DNA of 64,000 bases from positions 11,643,597 through 11,707,596 of the forward strand of contig NC_134758.1 of NCBI RefSeq assembly GCF_050436995.1, in the 5' to 3' direction. A program made the translations under genes and the position numbers. Within the stretch, counting starts at the first letter, position 1. Each line of letters begins with the position of its first letter. This document shows positions 1-11,500 of this stretch, in pieces. Source of the DNA: Anticarsia gemmatalis (lineage: Eukaryota; Arthropoda; Insecta; Lepidoptera; Erebidae). The notes beneath the pieces were generated by a model. That model ran no database searches. It was given only the letters and a program-made list of their open reading frames with translations, and had not been told where the DNA came from.

Positions 1-1048
1 TTCTTCAACTTATCAGAGCGAAGTCCCATTATGTATTGGAAAAAATTGTAGATGTGTTCGCATATATAGGATTTGATATAGTCCATGATTTCTCGCAGTG
101 ACAATAGGGTCAAGTCACCGAAAATTGCTCGTTCAACAATACAATATTTTGAAGACACATTGACGATTTATTAATCTTCACATAGTGAGAAGGTTCCTAA
201 GGGCTCAGACGCCATTTGCAAAATGGTGTCATATTTATCCTTTAGTATTTAGTGAAGCAATTAATTCATCCCAAACAAACACAATCAATAAATAATTCGA
301 TTTATACCAGTCTAAATGTCAGCCGATAACGAGTTGCTATGGAAGTTAGTCTATTTAATAAATAAATAATCATCTTTATAGAACACGCTCAATACTATCA
401 AAATAAGTTGGACAATGTTTACTACAATATTTACCTTTTAGAAAGTAATTTCTGTTTTCCTTTCGAGTGGTTAAGCAACGTTCATTGTAGACCCTTTATA
501 GATGGGTCTGTAAGTGTCTTTTGTAGAAGGCTTTTTTCAATTAGTTAGCTAAGTTATATCAAAACCTGTTGGGCAGCTTATATAACTTTGGTTCTAGGTT
601 GACCACTAACCATACGAAAAGAAATATGTAAAAGGAGGTATTTTTGTAGTATTTTCGCGTGTTCTCTAGACAATATTATATTAAGTTACAACCGCTTCAA
701 CGTATACTTTAGTTCATTAGGAACTATTCTTTGGCTACGCAATATTTTGTGACTTTAGATCTCCGTGAAACAAAGAAATTATTTAATTCCTGAAGAAGTT
801 TCAGTATTTGGCTTCAAGCGACATTAGGCCAAGCCAAGCCAAGGGTACGAGTCACAACACTTAAAGGACATTTTAGTAAATATTTTAAGCCGTGAATGGA
901 TTAATTATAATGAAATGTTCTTTTATATGAAATAAGGAGATCTATACGTTAGTAAAGGACTAGATGATAAATTACAACCTTACGACTTATTTAGTTCCTC
1001 TCTGAATATGCTAGGGTTATCGATAAATAAATATATAATGATAAAAAT

Positions 1049-1099
1049 CAATATTTATTTATGCTTTATTATCTTTGCATAAAGCATAAATAAATATTG
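1049..1099. repeat. Perfect 20-bp inverted repeat (hairpin)
   Basis: The left arm at 1049-1068 (CAATATTTATTTATGCTTTA) is the exact reverse complement of 1080-1099, with an 11-nt loop between them. The arms are almost all A and T. It could be the remnant of a palindromic miniature transposon or a cruciform-prone site. Confidence 0.8.
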
Positions 1100-1345
1100 T
1101 ATTTAAAAAAATATGTTTTAGTTAATCTGGATAAACGAATTTCATCATGAAAGTAAAATAAATAAAAAATCAGTAGCATACGTATTGGGTCTATGTATAT
1201 GTATCTGCGTGCACTATTGAATGCATGTATACGTAATCTAACGTACGTATATTTTGTAATAAACATATAATTATAATCGTTACTAAAGTAAGCATGTTTT
1301 TGTCAATATGCAGAATTAAGATATATTATGAAAAAGAAAAATCCC

Positions 1346-1440
1346 AACCCGCACTTGGCCAGCGTGGTGGACTCAAGGCCTAACCCCTCCCTAATTACGG
1401 GAGGACCCTTGCCCAGCAGTGGGACATTAATGGGTTAAAT
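1346..1440 (+). repeat. Lepidopteran interspersed repeat, 'GGCCAGCGTGGTGGACTC' family
   Basis: It contains CTTGGCCAGCGTGGTGGACT, then a GCC-CTAACCCCTCCC segment, then GCCCAGCAGTGGGACATTAA and TGGGTTAAA. Related copies lie at about 22341, 23869, 24358 (reverse), 27617 and 28722, with fragments at 48757 and 58992. The family is ubiquitous in moth genomes; I do not assign it to a transposon class. Confidence 0.75.
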
Positions 1441-2100
1441 TTAGTTATTTTATTATATATGATAACAATATAGTTACTGTATATAATTTAAGCATGCGCT
1501 GTTTTAAATAACTTCGAAGATATGATGTCACTTAGTTAGTAATACACAAGAGGAACTAAATAGTAAAACTACTTCCATAGCAAAACGCTTAGTCTCGTAT
1601 AAGAAATAAAGTTAGAAAAACATGTTGTACTACAAATTCTTATTCTCTCTTTTTAACGACGACTGTACGAAAAGGACAGACGATATAACACAATTAGCTT
1701 AAATTTTGATGCCCTACAGTAACATTCTTTTTTCTGTTTGAAGTAAAATAAACCTGTTTACTTATTTTACTTCAATCGGTAAAATATTAGACATCTTGTG
1801 TCTCTTTCACACCATCTTTGTTAGAAAGAGAGGATATAATATAAAAAAACTTGTACCACAACACGTTTCACCATTTATTTCTTTAAAACGAGAAACTTAC
1901 ATACAATTGTATACGATTAAATTATTATTATTTAAATAAATACAAGAGCCAGTCCACGTCACTAACCGTCCCACTAATAATCATAGTGCTCTCTCTTTCA
2001 CTCCTACAGCATTCTCCATAAGAGTGAGAAGGATAGCGTATACGTTTATCAGTGAAACGGTAAAGCAGTATTACTGCAAATTACATATTTTTTTGTCAAA

Positions 2101-2182
2101 TTTATTGATTTTTTAACACTTACGATACACATTTTTACGTGTTTTTTTTTGTTTTCGCGATGTTATATAGAAAGCGTTTATT
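2101..2182 (-). promoter_or_regulatory. Candidate UCKL1 polyadenylation signals
   Basis: On the minus strand AATAAA occurs at 2177-2182 and at 2101-2106, about 300 and 375 nt downstream of the UCKL1 stop codon. That is a plausible 3'-UTR length, but AATAAA is common in AT-rich DNA and transcript data would be needed to choose. Confidence 0.3.
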
Positions 2183-2480
2183 GTGATATTAATCGACTTT
2201 GAAGAGAGATCGATCTATTAAAGCAGTGTAACAATTTTTTGTCTCTTTCTTTCTATTTCATAGTAAATTATGATTGATGATAATTTCATAGTAAGAACTG
2301 TTTTTTTTTTCCTCTATTGAGTTAGTCCGACTAATCAACTTTTTATGCCTGAATGCAGCAGGTCATAGCGCAGAAAACGAAACACATAATCAGCTGTTCT
2401 CTTCTACATCTCTTGTCTCTGTACTAACTTGTATCTGCTATCTCGCTCTCTCCAAAGACGATTAATTCTGTCTATCTCAC

Positions 2481-2597
2481 TCAGTCATCATCGGATGGTT
2501 CCGTGCCAAAGTACCTGTCTCCAAAGTTACCGATGCCGGGCAACACGTAGAATTTCTCGTTGATTTCAGGGTCTAGGGCTGACGTCACGATTTTTAC
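2481..2597 (-). CDS. UCKL1: UCKL1 exon 12 (terminal; residues 519-556)
   Basis: The acceptor is ...CAACAG before GTA AAA ATC. It encodes VKIVTSALDPEINEKFYVLP and then GIGNFGDRYFGTEPSDDD, ending in TGA at 2481-2483. GIGNFGDRYFGT is the hallmark C-terminal UPRT motif. The acidic DDD tail matches the end expected of the family, so the C-terminus is complete. Confidence 0.96.
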   Translation of the reverse strand, partial: VKIVTSALDPEINEKFYVLPGIGNFGDRYFGTEPSDDD

Positions 2598-5500
2598 CTG
2601 TTGGTGAAAATATTTGGTTAGGAGAGGTCTTATATAGGCATGTTTTTCTGGTGGCTAAATTTTAACAGGAATGCATGAGTTCTTTTCATAGTGTTCACTC
2701 TAAACGTGTTTACAACAAAGTTATACACTCTTTTGAATAAAGGTTTTACCGGCTGGCATAACTTTATGATAGTACTTGAGGTTAGAAAACCCAACACTCC
2801 TGCGTGAATAGTTTTTCTGGCGGTTTTTCGGCTACGGTGACCATTTTAAAAACTGGCCAATTTGTCAGGAATGCATCGGTTCCTTTACTCTTATCGTGTG
2901 TACAGTACAGAATTATACTATCTTGTGCAGTTCAGTCGCAGGATCGACAGCTTACATTACTATAATATTTGATAGGACTAAAGGTGTGAACCACAGACCT
3001 CTGCATGGCAGACATACACCACTGATGTTCAATCTTTTAGACAACGCACAGCTGAAGTACTGAGTGTAAAAAGTTGAAATTTGGTATGAAGATTCCTTAG
3101 TAAGTTTAAGAGACCACCAAGAGAGGATTTTGGAAATTCCTCCCTCAATTCTACGTGGGCAAAGCTGCGGGTGGAGGGTTAGTACAATGTATAAGTAGTA
3201 AGAAGTTTACCTGAGGGAAAGCATAAGCGATACTATGCACGCCGATCTCCGCCATGAGCAGCGACACGAGGCTGATGTTGTGCTCGGGCACGTCGTGGTC
3301 CAGCAGCACGCGGATGGCCATGATGGCCGCCGCGCCCGTCGCCACGGTCGCGTCCATCAGTATCACGCGGTAGTCCTTTATGTCTTTGGGCAGGCGGAGG
3401 TAATATAACTGAGGGAAAATGAGTATATTATAGATTATGATTCGATATGGGATATATTTGGTTGGGATGACAGAAGAACATAAAGCATTAGGCCTCAATA
3501 AGGGCTAGGTCACAACACTTGAGATGATGCGACGTTGCATAGCGAAATCGACGTAGCACGTTAATCATAGGGCTTGGCCACAATATTGCGATGCGACGTC
3601 GCAACGCAAACATTTCATCGGATACGACAAGACGGTAACTGGTTAGTTTCTAGAGAGACATGAACCGCCTAAGGGCTACCACACATAAACACGATACGAC
3701 GCCGCGTCGCGCGACGACGCGGCGTTGTTTCACGATACGACGTCGCGTTGTAGACATCTGCGATGAACATCGTAAAATACCACGACATCGTAACGTAATA
3801 TGCCACGCTCGATACACGGCACGATGCCGTCAATATAGTGGGGTGGTATTAGTTCATTCCGAAAAATGGATCGCACTAGACGCATTCTGCTTCTGTTGTT
3901 AATAAGAAAACGAAGAAAGAAAGGACGTATATACTCAGAAGATACTGGATCCACCCATTTCTTTCAACTATAAATAACGGGAGGCACTTTATAAATAAGT
4001 ACAATGCCTGAAAAGTGGACCACAACAAGTCTCTAACGTCACGACATCGTATCGTGTTATGTGTGGGAGCCCATACGCGTGTTCTACCGGTTGCGCTACA
4101 AGTAGTTCAAAGTATGGACACCGACCAGCGCGTTGTCATATCGCAGATTTGTACGTTGCGGCAGCGCATCGGAAATTCCCACGATGTGGTGTCGTAGATT
4201 TTTACGATGCGACGTCGCAACGCAATATTGTAGCCTAGACTTATGATGTTAGTTACAATTTAAAAGTCGTGGTGTCTACATGATATTTAAGAGTAAGGTT
4301 TGCTACACACATATTTGGTTGACTCGATTCACTTGCTCGGCTTGTGCCGATCGGGTTGTTGCGGTAGGTCAATTAAAGCCGAACCGAGTATGTGTATTGC
4401 AAGCCTTAAGCTTACAAAAAACGACGCCGTATATAGAGTATCCTGCTTCTAATAATATAAATGCGATAGTTTGTAAATATGTAAATATGAATGTATGTTT
4501 GTTACTCTTTCACGCAAATACTACTGAATCCATTACCATGAAATTTGGTATGTAGGTAGCTGAAGACCCAGAATAACACATAGGCTACTTTTTATCACGG
4601 AGTTCCCGAATGATTGCGAATTACACGGGAAGGGTTTTCACGCGGACACGCTATAACACGCTATAAGACTTACCTCAGGTTCGCCGGTGGCCTGGTTGGT
4701 CTGTATGAGTATTTTGCCGATGCGGATGTCCTTGCAGATGTCGCACACGGCCTGCTCCATGGTCTCGCCGGCGCGCAGGATCGACACACCGCAGATCTTC
4801 TCCACGTCGCATTTACGACCTTAGGACGTGCACAATAAAGATTATTTTGCAAAAAAACAATTTATGATTTCAAGTTCTGACAAAATGCATTTTTTGGGAA
4901 TATCTTGATAAGCATTAAAAAATATTTCTCTCAGATGGTCCTTAACGATTCTGTTAACGTAAAGTTCAAACGGCAGCCTTGAGAATTTTATTAGTTTGAT
5001 TGTGAATTTGTGAGTCTTACAAGTTTTAAAAAACAGCCTTTTAAAAAAGGCCTTCTAATATTTTGTTTTCTTCTTTAAGGCCTATAATAAACCTACGCCT
5101 TCTTACAGCTGGTCGAAGCCCCTATCAAACATTAGTGATCTGTCGCTTACAAAAAGGTACCATACAGTCCCAAAAACAAATATTTAAAAGCACCATTACA
5201 ATTTTATTCTCATTCTTTACCAACACTACATACCTGTATAAGTGAATCCCTGCGGCGTATCGACCACGTGTTCCGAGTACGGCAGCAGTGAGAGCGCGAA
5301 CTCTATGACCAGTCGCATGAGCCGCTTGGAGTAGAACACGAACTCGTCGCGGGGAGTGTCCTTGTTGCGGATGAATGTGTGTAGACCGTCCACCTGTAAG
5401 AGAAATGAGTTGGTAAAGTTACATTTTGCCTGTAGTAATGTTAATGGGAAGTAAGTATGATACTATATTTTATAAATGGACATCTATTTTTGTATTTCAA

Positions 5501-8500
5501 ATGGTAAAGTATTTGTGGTTAAACTGCTTATAATGCTAATTTTTATACAAAAATATGATAGTAGAAGGCAGACTTATCATTTTTTTTTAATATTGCCCCT
5601 GTGAGCCGAAATAGGGGATAGTTATTTTTAATCTTGATTTCTGTCTACCCCCATGCGAACAAAGTGAGGTTTTAAATAGGTGATTGTTAATGTAATTCTG
5701 ACGATAAAGTGTACAATTGCCATTACAATCTTAATTTATAAGAAAAAAGTGAAACTCACCTGTGGCGTTTCTTTGAGGACATACAATGAGTCAGGTACAG
5801 GTTGACCCGTGTGTGCGTTCGCTAACTTTTCACGAACTTTGAAACCGCGCTGAAATAAAATACAAGTATTAGGTTATACATATAAGTAACCTACTTGAGA
5901 ACTAATTAGCTGCATTGAATAACATTTTATTTTCAGTATATCACCCAAAGTTTTACACGGGAGGACAAAATTTATAAGTTTTTTTGACAACAAATCCTAA
6001 TACTTTTTGCCGTGCTTAGGATTTGAGCCCGAGATTTCTCAGCTGTAGTGTTTTTATAGAGGTACCTATAAACACGTAAAAACACGATAACTTGTGCGTA
6101 TACGTGTATGTACGTATACGTGCACGTGTAACTCACCAGCTGCAACTGTTTATGCACATGCTGCACTATCAGGTGTATAGCGACTTTGTTCTAAAATATA
6201 CATATTTTGTAGTCTCAACGCTTACGTATACATACGTATCCGCATAGTTACGTATACGTGCACGAAAGAACATGTGTAATAACTCACCAGCTGCAACTGT
6301 TTATGCACATGCTGCGCTATCAAGTGTATAGCGACTTTGTTCTAAAATATACATATTTTGTAGTCTCAACGCTTACGTATACACACGTATACGCATGGTT
6401 ACGTATACGTGCACGAATGAACACGTACTACTCACCAGCTGCAACTGTTTATGCACATGCTGCACTATCAAGTGTATAGCGACTTTGTTCTAAAACATAC
6501 ATATTTTGTAGTCTCAACGCTGACGTATACGTACACACACGTATACGCATGGTTAAGTATACGTGCACGTACACGCACGTGTAATAACTCACCAGCTGCA
6601 GCTGTTTATGCACGTGCTGTACAATCAGGTGTATAGCGACTTTGTTCTCTCCTCCCCTCGGCACAATAATGTCTGCGTGCGCCATGCACGGTGCTATGTA
6701 GCTCTGGTACGCAGGTTTGACGTGCGTCATGTACTGCTTCAATACGCCTTCTAAGTCGCGCCCGCGTTGGACTATGTCTCTGTGGAAAGTTAATAAGTTT
6801 AGAATTGTTTTTATTTTATTTATTTATTAGCAGGCATGCAGTTGTATACAACTGGTTAATGCCTGAATCCTGGTAATTCACTATGATGTAATCATTCATT
6901 AAATAAATATTTGTCTAGTCTATTTTTGAATTAATTGACAGTTTCAGCTTCGACTACATTCTTTGGAAATTTGTTCCCCGCTATTATTTTAGTTTGGTTG
7001 TTTTTGTATGTGACTCCATATTGACCGGAGAAAGCAAGCTCAATGTAGAGTGTAGAGCTTGGAAAATACGTAAAGGTGTTTAAATATTTTTACTTAAAAA
7101 TACCAAGCTGCTTATTTCATGAAACCCTGTACTTGTACAATGATTCATGATGACTATATTTTTTTTTTATAACAAATCGCTTTTGCCTAGTTGAGATTAA
7201 GATTTGTATAGTAAATTTGTAGATAAACTAGCATTGCGCTTTCATACAGAATGTGGAAAAATATTTTCTTCACAAAACAAAGTCTCATGACAATTCGCCA
7301 TAAAAAGAGTCGGGGAAAAAAATTGATTTAAAATAATACTGCTAAGTTTTAAGAATATCAATTTACATTACTTCAAAGAAAAGATTACACAATTTTATTT
7401 CTACTAATCCGCGTCTTAGAAACTATTTTTTATCCGTCTAGACAAGCTTAAAATCTAGATATGTGGGTGACTAAACGATTATTATTTCCTGATGAATGAA
7501 AACATATAAAACTGCTGTATTACGTACAAACTATCTTAGAATATAGGCCAAGGTAATCGTAGAAAAACTAGTGAAAAAATATCTGAATAAAACCTTGTTA
7601 CTATCATAAAGTTTATTTACTGGCAACACCTGACCGTCATAATGTATCGAGTTAATGTCAATGCGCATGGCAACACTGGCAACGTGCCAGAAATTCAGTC
7701 ATTATTATCATGATAGTAGGAAGTGGATAAAATATGGGAAATTAATAAAAAATTGCCTTTAGTAAAAAAATAGGTTAGTAGTTGTAAGATGGACATATTT
7801 TTCTTCAACTTATTATTGACATACGGGCTGACTGAGCTGTGACCACGGTCGATGCAATGCGATCGAAACTTCGAGCAGTAAATAAGGTATAATACTTTTA
7901 AAATATTCACCGCGCATAAAACCCGTTGTGAGTCTTAGTATTATGTGTACAAGCCGCAATAGTTTTACAAACGTTAATTAATTATTGTTCCTTCTTGAAT
8001 TGATTACATCTTCAAGGAGTGAGTTCATATTTAATTATTAGTTTTATGTACTTTATTGATAGGTTATGCTCGCAATACTCGCATAACATCCTCCCTTGTA
8101 ACAATTTAACACTCCACTAAATTGTATCCAAATCAGCTCAGCTGTTTTGAAGTAAAAGAAGAAAAACAAACTGACATTACTTACGTTTCATAATTTGTTA
8201 CAACTAACGATTCTATCGTTGTTTATAAATAAACAAATACACAAAAACTCAATTGGTAAAGATTAGAGATGGAAAAATCGTTTGATAAATTAATTCAAGT
8301 AAAAACAGCAACGTCACGACAGGTGTTCAAAGACTTTATTTTTAACAAATTACTTCAAATTAGTATTATGTTAATGAATGGAAAGATTCTGTTTTAATTA
8401 AGAGAATAGTAAAACTAAGTGTTTTTAAATGTCAAGGCTAATTTCATATAATTATGATGCAAGTTAATAGGCCGGTTTGTTTTATTTTGTGGATAGTTAA

Positions 8501-11500
8501 GGGATGGTTTCTATGTCAAGCATATTGAGAAATCGTTTGGTTGATAAGATGGCCAATGTCTTGTCGAGCGAAGACCGCGCTGCTTTCTCACGCGTAATCC
8601 CGCAAGCTTCTTAGAAAGTGCGATAGAGTGTGTGTGTAAAGGTGGCTAATGGAACTACTAACATAGGTTATGGAAAAGCTTTTATATACAGGGTGTGGCG
8701 TAAATAATGGGTAATCCTTTACCAGCGGATGGGCGACAACCCAACTGATCTAAATATCAAAAATTACCTCTGGCACAAGTATCATAGTTTTTGAGATTTT
8801 GGCCATTTTGTGTGTTTTTTAAAAAAGCGATTTACGCTCGTTCTTTTTGATGCTGTGATCACAATTTAAGGCTTTTTTTAAATCCGTTTTTTGCAAATAA
8901 ATCCTGAATAGATGTGCTATTGAATCTACAATCTTGTTTTGTTATTACTACTTGTTTTTTATTTAAATTATGCATTCAAAGTTAAATTTTATAATCTTTC
9001 ACAACTTTTGTGCAACTTTGAGCACTTGTGGTGAAAAAAAAATGTATGGTGGCTTTACTGCCCACGCCATAAATAATTTCTAAATTTTATTAGAATTCTA
9101 AATTGGTATAACATGCAGCAATAATACCGATTATTGTCAAAATATTACAACGAACTTAAATTATTAACACTTTTGCCGGTCGACTAATTTTATTTTATCA
9201 GCGCGTTTAAGCTAAGTTTGCTTTCAAATATTCATGTTTATAGGGTTATTACACTATTAAAGATTATTTAGATGATAAAAAAGCTTGGAACTGTGCTGCT
9301 TCTACCAAGTCTATTTCAAAGTAATGTATTACAATTTGATGAAAAATGATTTTTTTGTCAACAGAGTAGTTTTCTTTAGATTTCTAATTATTATTATTAT
9401 TTGAATAGTATTTATGTTTTGTATTTCTTTTTTTTTCAACACTGCACACAAGTGCTCAAAGTTGAACAAAAGTGTTGAAAAATTATAAAATTTAACTTTG
9501 AATGCATAGTTTAAATAAAAGACAAGTAGTAATAACAAAACAAGATATTAGGTTCAATAGCACATTAATTTAGGATTTAAATGCAATTTTTTTTTGCCAT
9601 TATGTGTGTTTAAGAAAGCGATTTACGCTCGTACTTTTTGGTGCTGTGATCACAAATTAAGACTTTTTTTAATCCGTGTTTTGCAATTAAATCCTGAATA
9701 GATGTGCTATTGAATCTAGAACGCGCTTAGCGTGAAAAAATTAAATTAGTCGACCGGCAAAAGTGTTAAAAATTTAAGTTCTTTGTAATATTTTGACAAT
9801 AATCGGTATTAATGCTGCATGTTATACCAATTTAGAATCCTAATAAAATTTAGAAATTATTTATGGCGTGGGCAGTAAAGCCACCATACATTTTTTTTTC
9901 ACCACAAGTGCTCAAAGTTGCACAAATTTTGTGAAAGATTATAAAATTCAACTTTGAATGCATAATTTAAATAAAAAACAAGTAGTAATAACAAAACAAG
10001 ATTGTAGATTCAATAGCACATCTATTCAGGATTTATTTGCAAAAAACGGATTAAAAAAAAGCCTTAGATTGGGATCACAGCATTAAAAAGAACGAGCTTA
10101 AATCGCTTTTTTAAAAAACACACAAAATGGCCAAAATCTCAAAAACTATGATACTTGTGCCAGAGGTAAATTTTGATATTTAGATCAGTTGGGTTGTCGC
10201 CCATCCGCTGGTAAAGGATTATCCATTATTTACGCCACACCCTGTATAGCGTAAAAAAGAAAGGGGCTTATTTATTCCATTTCCTTTAAAATTTCGGGGA
10301 AAAGTCGCCCCCACAAGCTTTATCATAAAATTAATCATATATCCCTCTCTTTCTATCCTACATAAATCTACTTAAAGAGTAAACGAGACTCACCTCCTCA
10401 ACCTCCTAGCCAGTCGTATATCAGCATCGGTATCAACGAACACCTTCATGTCCAACATCTTGGTGACCTCTGCGTTGTAGAACGCGAGGATACCCTCGAA
10501 TATGATCACGTTCGCGCCGTACATTGTTTTCTGTTGAAAATATACGTATGAAAGTTAGATACGCAAATAGTTGACGTAGATAAAACTAGACACTTTTTAT
10601 TTGAAAGTGAATTTGACCTCGGTGACCCCGAAGTGTGAAAGGTAAAATTTGCAAGGGTCAGGTTTTTTCTTCAACTCTTTCCTACTTATATCAGGACTAT
10701 TTCAGTTTATATTGTTATTGTATCAATGTAAAAACCAATTTAAGATCATGGTTATATCCTTTAGATGTTTTTTGTGATTTCTTTTATTTAAGTAACAGCA
10801 AGTAGCCGGTATAATATTAACATAAATGAGTGTGGTTGAAGCTATTTGAATTGGCACAACGTGGTACATTACTTCGTATCCGCGTCTTTGTTTAATATAA
10901 AGAATTTACAGAAATTGTATAATACCTCTATATTATTTCGTTTCTACTTCTTCCCTAGAATTAAGGTAAATTTTCAGTTTTTTTATTACCTTTATGATAA
11001 CTGAATTTTATTATTTACATTTTAAGAAGTTTGCCGATAAAAAGGTGGACGAATATTTCATAGAATTTTTTTATTGGTTAATTGATACAAGATCTACGTC
11101 TACATACTCACAGTGCGATTCTCCCTGGAATGCGTGACGTAGTTGTATATGGGCACCTCGACCTTCTTGCCCTCCCGCAGCCGCTGCAGCACGGAGATCA
11201 GCAGCTCGATGTCGAACGCGTCCGGGTGATCGAAGTTGTATTCGTTGCGGGTGGCCGCTTGATGCTGTTTCTCGTTTAACACCTACGATACGAAATAAAT
11301 CAATTTCAAAGATTGTCGCAGTGGTTTAGATCGCCATGTTGCAACCAATGCGTCGGGAGGTTGTGGGTTCGAATTCCACACGGGACAATTATTTGTGCGA
11401 TCCACAAATAATTGTTTCAGGTCAGGTTGTACTTTGTGTCAGTTGTTTGTATGTTTGTATATTCCTGCGGCGGAAATCAATTCTTTGAACCTAGAATGAT

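Larger units (their letters stand above)
1..2480. other. AT-rich flank downstream of UCKL1
   Basis: No coding exon is recognisable on either strand. The stretch holds one lepidopteran repeat copy (1346-1440), a 20-bp perfect hairpin (1049-1099), a shorter 14-bp hairpin (arms 1738-1751 and 1762-1775, 10-nt loop) and, on the minus strand, candidate polyadenylation signals for UCKL1. The 63-115-residue open frames here are what AT-rich sequence gives by chance and have no domain signature. Confidence 0.6.

Noticed and set aside
6132..6648. CRISPR-like array (regularly spaced repeats)
   Set aside because: The spacing is regular, but the repeated block is a piece of coding exon with a splice donor, in an animal nuclear gene, and the spacers are also repeated.
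6449..6742. 97-residue minus-strand frame as an independent gene
   Set aside because: Its first half is UCKL1 exon 7 read past the splice donor into the intron repeats.
11321..11470. A functional tRNA gene
   Set aside because: Box B is good, but there is no clover-leaf acceptor stem, and the same non-tRNA tail occurs in four copies, so it is a SINE.
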